Notes under the pieces: generated by a model
The model's database searches: none
The model's input: the letters and a program-made list of their open reading frames with translations, nothing else
Told to the model about the DNA's origin: nothing
Part shown: positions 45,501 through 60,500 of the stretch, one piece after another
Numbering within the stretch: position 1 is the stretch's first letter
How the letters are laid out: each line of letters starts with the position of its first letter
Position numbers and translations under genes: made by a program
From: Cyclina sinensis
Taxonomy: Eukaryota; Mollusca; Bivalvia; Venerida; Veneridae
NCBI GenBank assembly: GCA_012932295.1
Contig: JAAONU010000016.1
Location: 16,211,530 to 16,275,529, forward strand
Length of the DNA stretch: 64,000 nucleotides
Direction of reading: 5' to 3'

Positions 45501-48500
45501 ACGAAGTTTTGCAGAACCAGACACAATGTTGATGAATTGCCAGTACCTGGCATCATGGATAGATCCACAGAGTGAGTTCCGAGTGACAGTAGTGAATGGT
45601 TTCTCCTGGCACATGAACCTTGATTTGCATATTGTTTTGACAAATCAGTGCCTTTACCCACTGGAAATGGAACATTTTCCTACAGGTAACTTATATCTAA
45701 AATGATTCTCTACATCATTCTTTAAGTATGAAAATATACCCAATATCACTTCTGTTTTGAAACATGTGTTTGCATGTTTTTTAAATTATCATTCTTTCTG
45801 TTGCTTATCATGCAAGTATTGCAAGGATTTTTGCATTTTCTTTTTATTGTGACTTACACCTTAATACTGTTCCATTGCATTTTAAGAAATCGGTTTCATT
45901 AAAATTTGAGAAAAAGATAAAAAGTTACTATAGATACTAAAATGGCAAGAAGCGGCTTTTACTACACCTCTGTACTTGATTCCAATAAGATTAGCTTCTC
46001 TGCTTGTTCCTCATGTAAATTTTCAAGGCAAGTGTATGTTTCTTTTATACCCTCTGTTTAAAGCATTCTCATATCCGAACTGTCCATAAAAATTAACATC
46101 TACTGGATGGTTCATTTTCTCAAATTTGTTGTCTCAAAAAAAATTTGCAAGAATAGAAATTGTTGGGCAATTTATTGCATTGTTAAATTTAAAAGATATC
46201 AATAAGGTAGCTTACAAAATATTCTTAAATTCTATGTTTACGTTTTGGTTACATGAATTTCATCTGAGGAGATAGAGAAAGGTTTAACAACAATTATGAA
46301 TTCATTTCAGTCCCAAAAGATTTCATTGAAGCTGGAAAAAAAGTTCTGAGTGGAAGGAAAAACATAAAGATGGATGTTGGTACAAGTACAAGATTTCTGT
46401 CCGAGATGGAAGGTGTAGAAAGTAAGAATACTGTGGCTCTAGTGGTTCAGTGTGATGGTGAAGACATGAACTCATGCAGTTTAGATGTTACACAGAAAAT
46501 AAAAGAAATACTTGAGACTGGTGTTGGAATAAACATAAAGAACTTTGGCATCAGTTCTGCAGCTGGAAAACATTCTGGTTTAATAATTAAGAACACGATA
46601 ACTGCAGCCAAGGACTTTGTTGATGCTAACCCAGGGAAACTCGAGGAGATGTTCATTTGTTGCCATATGGAAGAAACTGAAGTGTTACAAATCATTAACA
46701 ACATATTCAAGATGACCCATGGAAACATGAAGAAAGTTTATGCCACTCCTGGCCAGAGGTTTAAAAGTGAAGGTCAGTATCATGTAAAATGGGTACAAAG
46801 ACAACATATAATAAATGTTTGATAAGGATCAATATGTAGTACCTCCACTTTTTAATTTGTATTTTTGGTTTAATGGTTTATTCATTTCTTAAGTTAACAA
46901 ATATTCAAATTGTTGCTTGAGTGTTACAGTAACTATCCGGTCAGTAAGTACTTGTCAAAATTCTTCGTTTTAGGTCCAAGTATAAAGATTAAAGTGAAAG
47001 AAAGACTTCTGTATGAAATGAAGGTAATGTTAGATTTTGCTTTGTCATTATGTTCAAGGTTATCCAGACCCATAAAAATGCTAGCTAAAAGTTAAAGATG
47101 AAACTGTCTATGCTTATTGAAATCTTTAAATACTTTGTTTTTAATGTATATCAATACTAAACTTATACCTAATATTTGTGGTTTATAATGCAGCTACAAT
47201 TATAAAGATGCAGAGCAGGTTTCTTGATTACTTGTACATATGTATGTTACAAAATGTACTTAAAGGTTCATTTATCTGTTGTATATACAACTTGGCATCA
47301 GCAAAACTGAGTAACATATGTTGAGGAGACATGCACTTGTAAACTTAATTATGCAATTAATTGCATGTTCATATCTTGGCAGCACTGTTTTCTACTTGAA
47401 GTAACTGTCAACATTAATTTTTTTATTTTATTTATTTTGTATTATATATATCCTTGTGAAGTACAAAAATACATAAGATTCTTTTATGATTCAGGCGGAT
47501 GTAATTGTAAATACAACAAATCAGTCTTTGCAACTGAAGGAAGGCAGAGTATCCTCTGCAATTTTGGAAAAGGCTGGACGTTCCCTCTTGGATGAATGCA
47601 AGAGTAAATATCCAAATGGTTTGTTGCCTGGTGAAGTTGGAGTAACTGGAGCACATGGTCTCAAGAATTTGCATTTTATTTACCACATCTCTCTGCCTGC
47701 TTATAACTATGATAAATTCAGAGAGGCAAGTCTTTCAGGGGGTTTTTGTTTGATAAAAGACTCTGAGCTTTTTGTTATTGTTGAATTGTTTCTTTTAATC
47801 TCCCTTGATGCTTTCAATATGAGGCAATTCATTAGTAAAGTTTACATATTCAGTTGTTGAAGTGGTTTATAAAAACTTTTTTAAATCAGCTGCATTTTCT
47901 TCAGTGTTCTAAATATAACTTAATTACTGAACTTCAAAGAAAACATCTTCAGATACTACTTCTACCATTCTACAAAGGCAAGATGATAAAACATGTGAGT
48001 TATTTACATCAGGCATCAAATGTAACTCGGAAAAATCCACCTGCCCTGAGCTGGGTTTGAACTTGGGTACCTTCAATTACTAACTATTAATAATAAAAAG
48101 ATTAGTGTTTTTTGAGCAAGATTAATTTCACAGAAATTGATGGCGTTTTTCTTAATAAAAGAATAATTGAAGCTCTGTTTTTTTTTACAACAAAGAACAT
48201 CAAAAAGTACGTACAGAAGTGTCTGTGCCAGGCAGAGAGGGACGGTTGTCTCCGCATTGCTTTTCCTGCACTTGGAATGGGGAAACTGCAGTACCCACGG
48301 AGAGAGACAGTTGCAGCAATATTTGATGCAGTAGAAGAGTATTGCACAGAGGTGGTCAATCCTGTCCTCAAGTCTGTGAAGTTTGCAGTTCGTAAAGATG
48401 ATACTTTGACATGGCAAGTAAGGGTTATTTCAAGCATTTTATAATGTCAAATAGAATGTATAAGGATGTTGTCTTTGCCGTTTCAATATTCTCCTTTGTA

Positions 48501-51500
48501 AATTTGTACTGTGATTTGATGAGACAATCTAAATAGATTAAGGTGATGTGTATCTCTGACATTTGATTGGGTGTCTTTAGTTAGTTTTTTCACAAGACAG
48601 GAAGAGGCAATATACTGGTACTTAGTGGATTTAGTTGATATGTCAATTTCATATGTTAGTTATGCCCCCTCTTCAAAGAAGTATGAGTATATTGCTTTGC
48701 ATTTGTCTGTCTGTCGGTCGGTCCGTCGGTCCGTAGACCAAATGGTTTCCGACCAATAACTAAAGAATGCTTAGGCCTAGGAACTTCAAACTTGGTAGGA
48801 TGATTGTCCATCACCAGTAGATGACCCCTATTGATTTTGGGGTCAAGGGGTCAAAGGTCAAGGTCACATTGACCTTGTAGGTAGAAACGGTTTCCGACCA
48901 ATAACTAAAGAACGCTTAGGCCTAGGAACTTCAAACTTGGTAGGATGGTTGTCCATTACCAGTAGATGACCCCTATTGATTTTGGGGTCGAGGGGTCAAA
49001 GGTCAAGGTCACATTGACCTTGTAGGTAGAAACGGTTTCCGACCAATAACTAGAGAATGCTTTGACCTAGGTTCACCAAACTTGGTATGCTGGTTGGTCA
49101 TCACCAGTAAATGACCCCTAGTGATTTTGAGGTCATTAGGTCAAAGGTCAAGATCACAGGGACCTTCATCCTAAAAACGGTTTCCGATTAATAACTAGAG
49201 AACGCTTTGACCTAGGTTCACCAAACTTGGTATGCTGGTTGGTCATCACCAGTAGATGACCCCTATTGACTTTGAGGTCATTAGGTCAAAGGTCAAGATC
49301 ACAGAGACTTTCATCCTTAAAACGGTTTCCTATCAATAACTAGAGAATGCTTTGACCTAGGTTCACCAAACTTGGTATGCTGGTTGGTCATTACCAGTAG
49401 ATGACCCCTATTGATTTTGAGGTCATTAGGTCAAAGGTCAAGCTCACAGGGACCTTCATCCTAAAAACGGTTTCTGATCAATAACTAGAGAACGCTTTGA
49501 CCTAGGTTCACCAAACTTGGTATACTGGTTGGTCATCACCAGTAGATGACCCCTATTGACTTTGAGGTCATTAGGTCAAAGGTCAAGATCACAGAGACTT
49601 TCATCTTAAAAACGGTTCCGATCAATAACTAGAGAACGCTTTGACCTAGGTTCACCAAACTTGGTATGCTGGTTGGTCATCATCAGTAGATGACCCCCTA
49701 TTGATTTTGAGGTGATTCGGTCAAAGGTCAAGACCACAAGGACCTTCATCCTAAAAACGGTTTCCGATCAATAACTAGAGAACGCTTTGACCTAGGTTCA
49801 CCAAACTTGGTATGCTGGTTGATCATCACCAGTAGATGACCCCTATTGATTTTGAGGTCATTAGGTCAAAGGTCAAGGCCACAGGGACCTTGATCCTAAA
49901 AACGGTCTCTGATCAATAACTAGAGAACACTTTGGCCCAACCACAAGCAATTAGGTGCTGCCGAGGGGGATTTATGTTTTACAAACATTTCTTGTTATTA
50001 TGGTATTTCCATTTGTAGCAGCTTGTTATCTTATTTTAAAGTTTTTTTCATCTGTTGTAGGCATTTTGTGATGAAGAATGGAGGCGTTCAAAGCGTTGTC
50101 AGAAGGAGTTAGGTGTGATAAAACCCTTGATTAAACCAGGTAGAGACATTCAGGAATAATTTTCTAAGCTTCATATTATTATTATCAAGTCATCTGCATA
50201 TACACTGCCCGATGATAGGTCTGTGTACATTACAAGGCTATTAGAAACATTTGTTTTGAAAAAGATATATGTAATTTTTTGCTAGAACTTACCATCCCAA
50301 CATGAACAGTTGCATATAAAGGAAGAACAACGCAAAGAACCATTGACAAGAACCGCTTCTCGTAGTGCGGTTGTCATTCATCTCAAGTAGTATTATTTGA
50401 TGTCACAAATGGTATGGAATACAGTGGCATATAAGTGCTTTTTTAAGCACTGCCGACCACACATGCAGAATTGCATTGTAAAGAAACAAAAACGACACAA
50501 AGAACCTTTGAGATGTCTTCATCTATTGGCTGAGATGCATCCTTTTGCATGTCTTCATCAAACACCTGTGGTCCTCGTACTTAAACACATGTCTTTATTC
50601 ACTGCATATTTCATTTACATGTATTCAGAAAAAAAATTAAATATAGCAAAAATTTAATTTATGCATGTCCAGGGCTTTATTGCTGAATTGCTTTTTTTTC
50701 TACATTACACACCATTGTATCACTCAGGTGGTCTATCATGAACATTAAAATCCTGTAGTAGCAACATCTCAAAGTTGAGGGCACCCGAGTGTCAATGTTG
50801 ATGATCCAAGTTCAATCCCAATCAGGGCCATTAAAATTTCTATTATTATTTCAAATTTGATAATTGATCTCAGACAATGCATCTTTAGGTCATTTGTCCC
50901 TCACCTCTGAAGCAAGTGAGGAAGTAGTCAGTCACTTGCAGAGAAATTGGTTAGTAAACTGGTTGGATACGCAGTAACACTGGTTAGGTGGACTGACTGC
51001 AGGGATATGACCTTAGCTGTTATAAATGGTGCTAAATCCCAATAAACGAAACCAAACCTTACAGTGAGGGCTTTTTTATTTCCACCAGCTTATTCTCGGC
51101 TTTACACATCCGGGTACTTTTTATAGGTAGTATATCGGTACTTGGGTGTAACTCGGATTTATCGTTGAGCTATATGTCACTTCAAGATTAAAAATTACGA
51201 AAACTAGAACATATAACAAAAGAAACTGTCTTAATTTCCGAGACCTACAGCCTGATAAGTGCATTTTTAAAGATTCTAATTAATTAAAGTTGTTAGGTTT
51301 CATAACAAACAACTTTAAAGTCAAACAGGCTCCAACGATAAAGTCCGAGTAATGACCGACAACCATATGCTTAAATTAGCTAGTTACTGTTATCTGATTG
51401 GTTAATGGCTAGAATGACATCATGCTTAAGCCGAGAATATAAAACAATGTCAATGATACTAAACAAGTCATTACCCAGTATCAAGCAAGACAGATTTAAC

Positions 51501-54500
51501 TAAGTGCTCAGATATCACTGTTTATATAAAGAGGTGTGGTTATACAATTGTTGTGAATAGTGATAATTGAAAGTGAACACTTCACATGTATCTGAATGCG
51601 CAAAGGAAATAAATAATGTGTGTTCTTATTCACATTATTAGTGTCAGTTTTCTTTCTTTACTTAAATGAAATAGATACTTTTGTATTACATTAATTAATT
51701 TTAGAGTCTCTCTTTAAGACAAAATGGAATCTTTTTGCAGATATCACAGCATCGTGGTACAAAACTGATAAGAGGTCGCCTTCATTGAAGATAACAACCA
51801 AAGCAGACATTGGGATTCCACCTGCTTATGCTATTCAAGTATTCTTGTCAAAAGGTAAGCAGCATGAAAGTGCAAATAACACACGATAGTTTATTAGTTT
51901 CATGCCTTTGTTCTTTACTTGTTATCAGCTTTTTTATACCCTCACCAAACATTGTTTGTTGGGGTATATAGGAGTCATCATATGGTTTGTAGGGCAGACT
52001 GCAGGTCCACTGCAGAAATCATGTGGCACTTACTACTTCCACATTTCTACAACTATACATTTGAAACTTGGTGTGCATGTTCACCAGTAAGTGTAGATGT
52101 ACCTGATGCATTTTTCATGCACACCTATGCCTGCTGTGCAGTTAACGGCCTATCATAGCAAAAGCTTGTGATGCAAACTACTTGCATATTTATAAGACTA
52201 TTGATTTGAAACTTGGTGTTATTGTACACCTGTAAGTGTTGATGTGAGTAAGGCATTTTTCATGTGCTCCAATGCACCTCTGCAGATATACAGCCTGTCA
52301 TAGCAAAATCTTGTGGCATGAACTGTATCTACATTTCTAGAACTATCATTTTTAAACTTGATGTGCTTGATAACCAATATGTGCAAATGTGTGTTACACC
52401 TTTTTCATGCCTGCCAATACACGCACAACAGTTTTACTCCCATCATAACAAAATCTTTTGATGCAAACTACTTCCACTTCTCTCGGATTGTTGATTTGAA
52501 ACTCAGCATGCAAGTTCACAAATAAGTGTAGATGTGTGTGACCAATTCTGTATTTTCCCATTCATCTGACAGGGTGGTATTGCGGGAGTTTTAATCATAT
52601 TCATTGATAGCTCAAGTTGTAGTTAGAATACTTTTCAAAATTATCATCTTATGTAGATAAAATTATAATGGCTATCACATTTGCAGAATTCTTATGTCTT
52701 AAAAGACCACCTTTCAAAAGACTAGGTTTTCTATGCTGTCCAGAGGCAACTTCAAGTGTTTGAAATACAATTTTTACTTGGACATGTAAGGGTATCATTG
52801 AAAAGGTTCATTTGCTAGTCTGAATTACCTTTTCCTGACTGCTGTGGATAGTTTGCTGGGAACCAGACTACTTGTTGGGATACATTTTCAGACTTTGATA
52901 TATTTAAAGGGAGACGTGTGTCCAGTGTATGTCATCAAGTTTTAGCTCACCTGAGCACAGGGGTGTTCAAGGTGAGTTTTTGTGACCACATGATGTCTGT
53001 CATCTGTCATGCATACGTATGTGTGTTAGTGCATGCATCAACTTTCATTTCAAGCAACATCTCCTCTGAAGCCACCTTGACAAAATGAATGAAACTTTGC
53101 AGAGATGTTCCTTGCATAATGTTCTTCTACAGTTGTTCAAAGAATTGAATTAAGTAGTTAAGTGGAGCCAAGTTTTAAAAAAAAATCAAAGCTACTAAAA
53201 TCTTAAATGCAACAAGTTTCCCACTTTTAACAAACATCACCTTTTTAATGATGATAATCAACACATATGAATATTTTGGTGGCATTCAAAAAGAAACCTG
53301 GTCCACAAATGGTGTTGCTAAGTGATCCATAAAGTAAAATTGCATGTTATGACAAGTGTGAGCCCTCTGAAAGACAGTTCCTAGACAGATTTCTTAAGAC
53401 AAAGTTAAGTTTTGCCCTTTTGACTGTAGTTCAGCCTAGAATTTCAGAAATTCACTAAAAGTCTCTTCTGGTACAATTACAGCAAACAGAAGATAAAAAT
53501 CCTGCTTTCTGGGTGTTTAACCATTAGCCTGCTAAATATCTAAAATGGACTTGTCTTTTCACAAATCTATTAATTGTTTACAAGAGTTTTTATTGAAAAT
53601 TTTCCGACTGAATTGTGAATAGTGTAGACCATGATCAGACTTCGCAGATGTGCAGGCTCAATTTGGTCTGCACTGGTCGCAAAGACAAACACATTTGCCG
53701 CCAGCAGAAGGATTCAAACATTTTCCACTGCAGACAACATGAAATGCATTTTTTTCTTATAATTTGGAAGGTTGTAAATGATCCTTTCACAAAGTTTAGT
53801 CAATGACATTCCAAAGGCTGGCAAACATAGGTGGTACAATTGATTTTGCATTAACTTAAATGAAATTAAAGCTTAATTCCTCTTCTATGCAAATAAAAAA
53901 TACATGAAATATTAAAATATTGTAGACACTTTGGTTTCCATACCTAGAGAACCCTTAGACCCAGCTTCCTCAGACATGTAGGTTGTTCATGACTAGTAGA
54001 TTACTACAATAATTTTTCAGGTCACCAGGTCAAAGGCCAAGGTCACAGTGACCTTGAATAGCAAAATGGTTTTTGTTCAATAACTTTAGAACGCTTGATC
54101 CTAGGTTGTTCAATCTTAGTATGTAGGTTGGTCATGACCAGTAGATGACACCTGTAGTTTTTCAGGTCACCAGGTCAAAGGTCAGAGTGACCTTGAACAG
54201 CCAAACAGTTTCCGATCAAGAACTACAGAACCCTTGGTCCCAGGTCATTCTAACTTAGTGTATAGGTTGGTCATGACTAGTATATGACCACAGTAGTTTT
54301 TTTACATCACCAGGTCAAAGGTCAAGGTCATAGTGACCTTATATAGCAAAACGGTTTTCATTCAATAACTACAGAATTCTTGGTCCCAGGTTGTTTAAAC
54401 TTAGTATGTCAGGTGGTCATGACTAGTACATGACCCCTATAGTTTTTCATGTCACCAGGTCAAAAGTCAAGTTAACAATGAGCTTGAAAAGGAAAACGGT

Positions 54501-57500
54501 TTTGGATCAATTACTACAGATGGCTTGGTCCCAGGTTCTTAATTCTTTGAGTGTAGGTTGGTCATGACCAGTAGATGACCACTATAGTTTTTCAGGTCAC
54601 CAGGTCAAAGATCAAGGTAAGAGTGACCTTGAACAGAGAAACAGTTTCCAGTCAATAACTGTAGAAGCTTTGGCTCCAGGTTCGTCAGACTAAGTATGTA
54701 GGTTTGTTATGATTAGTAGATAACAACTATTGTTTTTCAGGTCATTTGGTCAAGGGTCACAGTGACCTTGAAAAGCAAAATGGTTTCCAATTAATAACTT
54801 TAGAATACTTGGATCCATGTTCCTCAAACTTGGTATATAGGTTGGCCATGTCCAGTTAATGACCCTATAGCTTTTCAGGTCAAAGGTGAAGGTCACAGTG
54901 ACTGTGTATAGCAAATAGTGTCCGATTAATTACTATAGAACATTTATGCCCAGCTCCTCAAAACTTCTTAGGTAGGTTGGTCATGACAATTAGATGACCC
55001 CTGTAGTTTTTAGGGTTATTAGATCAAAGGTCAAGGTCACAGTAAAGTTGCAAAGCAAAACAATTTCTGCTGAATAGCTAGGAAATCCTTGTGGCCAGGT
55101 TAATCAGACTTAGTTTGTAGGTGTGTCATGATCCATAGATAACAACTATCGTTTTCCACATCATTGGGTCAAAGGTCAAGGGTCATAGTGAACTTGAAAA
55201 GCAAAACGGTTTCCAAGGAATAAGTGTAGAACACTTGGGCCCATGTTCCTCAAACTTTGTGTGTAAGTTGTTCATGACTTGTAGATGAGCCCTTAAGTTT
55301 TTCAGATCACCAGGTCAAAGGCCATGGTCACAGTGTCCTTGAATAGCAAAGTGGTTTCCTATCGATAACTGTGGAACACTTGGTCCCAGCTCCTCAAAAC
55401 TTCATGGCTGCCTTTAGGGATAAGGCACCAGAATGTCATATATGTTTTACAAACATCTCTTGTTTCCTAAGAGAGTAATCTCCTCTTAAAGTGATGCACT
55501 GCAAAAATTGCTGTCCTTTTTAGCAGGCACGTAACTACTAAAAGGTATCATCATATAAATAAGTTGGACCTGAGATTGATAAAAAATGCTGAAAATGCCA
55601 GATTTAAAACAACAGTTTAATACTCAAACAGGCCGTTATTATTTATTGTCAGCCATTATCATACCAGCATGTGGAGGCACTTCCTGTTTCATTTACAACT
55701 GTCAAATCTTTGAGGGGTTAAAATTTACTTTAAATTAAACTTAACTTTGAAAACCATTTCCCCCTTGTAACTTGACAATCATTGTTATATAGACTTCAAA
55801 CTTTATATAAAGATTGCATACATTGAGAGGATGACCCGTATACATTTTGGGGTCAGTATGTCAAAGGTCAAGGTCACAGTGACCTAAATGTTTAGAATCA
55901 TTTACACTCTGTAATTCAACAACCATTTGTCTTAGAGACTTCAAAATTCATGAAATGGTTCCACAAATTGAGTAAATGAGCCCTATTGATTTTGGAGTCA
56001 GTAGATCCAAGGTCAAGGTCACATAAGCCTTAACATTGAAAACCATTTCCCCCTAGTAACTTGACAATCATTTGTTATACAGACTTCAAACTTTAAATCA
56101 AGATAGCATACATTGAGAGGATGACCCGTATACATTTTGGGGTCAGTATGTCAAAGGTCAAGGTCATAGTGACCTAAATGTTTAGAATCATTTACACTCT
56201 GTTATTCGACAACCATTTGTCTTAGAGACTTCAAAATTCATGAAATGGTTGCACACATTGAGTGAATGACCCCTTTTGATTTTGGGGTCAGTTGGTCAAA
56301 GGTAAAAAAATTCAAAATTTAAAGCAAATCATTCAATTTTTGCCTAGGTTTTCCTCCCTTTTATCACAAATGCATCATACTTAGTAAAAACATCATTAAG
56401 GCACATAATGCTCTGCCCAGCAATGCTCTTGTTTAGCAAAACCTTAATATTTTTCTGCTTTTATTGAATTTCAACAGAGTATTTGTCATTTATGCAGTCA
56501 ATTTTTCAATGCTATTTCTCCTATACTGTCTGGCAGATTTCAAACAGACTGCACATTGCCAAGCCTAGTTTTGCATGTTATCAACTTTGAGCATGGCCTT
56601 TTGTGTAAAAATTCAATTTTCATTATAGACAGAATCACTAGTAAAGTGTGTCGTAAAAGAGCATCAGCCAGTCAACCATCATGGAATGACCAGATGTTCT
56701 TGCAAGAAGCTGAAAGCAGTTCAAAATTAAAATTGCACCTGAATGGCTTGTTAGATGACTTAGGAAAACAACAGGACAGGGTAACTGAGCTTGCAATCTA
56801 CACAAACGAAGGTGAATGTCTTAATTCTAGCTCATCTGTATTGATAAAAATTATGTTGGATTGTTTCTTTTTAATTGACAGTGTTTCTATTGACCTTTTT
56901 TAGAAAGAAGGTTATCTCCCTTGCAGATATCGATCACTTCAGGCACTGGGTAGTAAAATTTTCAGTGATAGCGGATCAAAACATTAGAGAACAATGATCA
57001 TTATCTGACAGAATGAAAGGAAATGTTCATACATGTAGAAATTCTAGATGTAATAAAATGTAAAGAACATATCTAAACTAAGATACTATCTGTTTTTTGT
57101 TACAGACACACATCTTAATATAAAATTAAACACACTTTTATCTATAAAAAATTTATCCCATTAGTCATGGGGAAAATACTTTGTTTATATTGTTAGTTTT
57201 AAGAGATAACATTCTGTGGTTTAGTTCTCCATCCTACACTTTACTGTCTGAAAAGGCACTGATTTGAATCCTATTGAAATCAAGTCTTTTTTCTTCAGTT
57301 TTCATGATGTATTCAAGCATAATATATTATGTTTTTCCCATGGTGCATTAACTTCTCTTTAATTTTGAAGAAAAACATTTTTAAGCTAAATTCTATTTGT
57401 CAGTTGCTTTAAGATAATGACAAAACTTTGTTGTAATTTAAAATTGACAGTGACATTTTGTTGATGTTTTTGCTTGTGTTTTATTCAAAACAGTCAGTGT

Positions 57501-60500
57501 TCATCTCTGGGGAAACAGAATAATGTTAAGACACCTGATGTATAATAAATCATTGTATATACACTAAATTTTGCTTTGTGACATGGTCAGTTGCTACGTA
57601 TTGTACAATTTAGATCTTGGCTTACAGCTATCCAAGTTTAAGTGATTAAACAAAATTGTCTTAAGAAATCATTTAAGCCTAGCTTCCTTTTTCGTTCTCA
57701 TTGGCAAAATACAGATCAAAAACAGCTGCATCGCAAATTTCATAAGGAGGATGACATTTCACACTTAAGGTAATCAGCTAGTTGTAAAATATAAGTATTT
57801 TACATCATCAAAGAAATATTTTTTTTTTAACACAGCATGTGGTTTAAAGTTAGAACTTTAATGATTCATAGCTTGTTGCTTGGATCATTATTGATTAGGG
57901 CTGTCAGTCAAGTGATTATAAAAATGTTTTATGGCTGATAATGTGATTTATTGATGTCCTGAAATTTTGGTTTGTACATCAGTTTTTTAACTGATATTTT
58001 AATCAGAACTTTAAATTTTGACCCTGATGCTAACAGAAGCAGGCACTTTATTGTACAGGAGACCTTATATTAACCTGTTGTGAGAGGTTCATGTATGTAT
58101 TACATGTACATTGTACATTGTATTGTATGCAGTTGTTTGATGGTTAGATGCGTATTATGCAGTTAGTTAAATTGTTTTTCACTTCCATCCGCCCTTGGAA
58201 AGAAGGCAAGGAATTGAATTTTCTTCTGTAGGTCCAGATCTTCAAAAAAAAAGCACAGCGCACTGTTTCGTTTGGTCACTGTTAACAAACATAAAGTTTG
58301 ATTGACCGTTCTTACTCTTTCGAAACGAGACTTTTTCAGATGCAAATCTGCTGGAAATCAATGCATTGACACCTTTTTGTCATCCACTTTCTTTCCACAG
58401 TAGTTTTTACACACACACAACAATATCTTTGATGAGAGGGCATAGCTTCATCTTATGTTCATCCAAACAAATATTCAGTATCATCGAGCTAGCGTGTCTG
58501 ACCTGTACGCCATACTAGTTTACTACCTGGAAGTGGCAGGTGCGCATTTCGCAATGATACTGTATCTCCTATGGAGAGTTATCAAGGGCAGAGAACTCAT
58601 GTTTTTGAAAAGGTCTATTACAATGCAGAGTCATGGTTTGAAAAATTAGTGTTTATTTCTCAGTGAACAGATATAATTATTTTAGAAAATTATCATAAGA
58701 CTTTTTTGTAGATTCCATGCCAGACTTCCCAGAGGAGAACCAGGCAAAATGTATGTTTTGCTTTTTCTCAAAGAAAGAGACTGTCTACTTGAAATATGTC
58801 AGCATTGTAGTCTCAGATGAAGAGAGCTTACAAAGGATGAAAGAATTGTTGAGGACAGGTAGATTTACTTAAAATCACTCATGTTCATATGACCAAGATG
58901 AATTACACTCAAGATAAATGCTGAAAAAACAGTGGACATTCTGAAACCATTTAAATCAGAATTAACAAAGACTGTCTTCACAAATGAGAAATATTTCAAT
59001 TAAGACATTCTAAAACAATTGTGAATTCAGTCAATGACTTGGTCATAAAGTGTTTTATTGTATTCAATTTGCTGGAAGTAAAACTATTTGTCAATGAAAA
59101 ACTTTAATATTTTTTGTCCAGAATGGTACGCATCAGTGCCAGTTGAATAGTGTAATGTTCTCCTTATTTGTAACACAACATTTGATGGAGTTGTGTCATC
59201 TTCAAAAATAGTAATATCGGATCCACACTTCATTTTATGCTCAAGTATTTCATTTGAATGCATAATTTTTTTTCAATTCTTAGAAGAGGTGTAAAAGTAT
59301 ATATTAAATTTCTTTACTGTAATTTTTAGCTCACATGAACAAATACTCAGATTGAGCTATTGTGATGAATCTATTTTGATTGCCTCCGTCATTTTTCGTC
59401 CGTCGTCAACCTTTTAATTCATATGACATCTCCTCCTAAACCACAAGGCTGTTTTAACCCAAACTTTATAGAAATGATCCTTATATTGATTGCCCTTTTC
59501 TAAAATTGCTCAAACCATTTCGCTTTATTGCACATACATGTATGGGCTGCAAAAGCCAAAAATAGAAATGTATTCAAACAACATCTCCTCCTAAACGGCA
59601 AGGTGATTTTCCACCAAATTTCACAGAAATGTTCCTTATGTAGCCCTCTATTAAAATTGCTAGAACATTTCTACTCCATTGAACAAAATGGCTGCCAGAG
59701 CTAAAAATTGATTTTCGTCAATGTTTGGCTTCAAGTGACATCTCCTGCAAAACCGCTTGGCCATTTAAAACCAAATTTAATAGAAATGTTCTTTATATTG
59801 CCCTTTTCTAAAATTGCTCCAAAGGTTCTGGTCTTTTGCACATAAGAGCTGCAAAAGCTAAAACTAGAAAGTAATTCAAACAACATCTCCTAAACAGCAA
59901 GGTGATTTTCCACCAACTTTCTCAGAAATGTTCCATACATACATGTAGGCCTCTATTAAAATTGCTTAAACAGTTCCAGTCCATTGAACAAAATGGCTGC
60001 CAGAGCTAAAAATAGATTTTCGTCAATATTTGGCTTCGAATGACATCTCCAAAACTACTTTGCCATTTTAAACCAAATTTGACAGAAATGATCCTTATAT
60101 TGCCCTTTTCTAAAATTGCCCTAACTGTTCCACTCCTTTGCACAGCAGGGCTGCAAAAGCCAAAAATAGAAAAAAAAATCAAACAACATCTCCTCCTAAA
60201 TGGTAGGTGATTTTCCACCAAATTTCATGGAAATGTTCCTCACGTAGACTTTTATTAAATTGCTAAAATGATTCCACTCCATTGAACAAAATGGCAGCCA
60301 GATCTAGATATAGGTTTTTGTCATTATTTGGCTTTCAATGAGATCTCCTCCAAAACTACTTATACATTTTAAACCAAACCTGGCAGAAATGATCCTTATA
60401 CTGTATATTGCCCTCTTCTAAAATTGCTCCAAAGGTCTGCTCTATTGCACATAAAGGCTGCAAAAGCTGAAGATAGAAAGTAATTCAAACAACATCTCCT

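Noticed and set aside
44916..45661. Minus-strand open frames within the long KH-like exon
   Set aside because: Antisense of a coding exon with splice sites on the plus strand; no domain.
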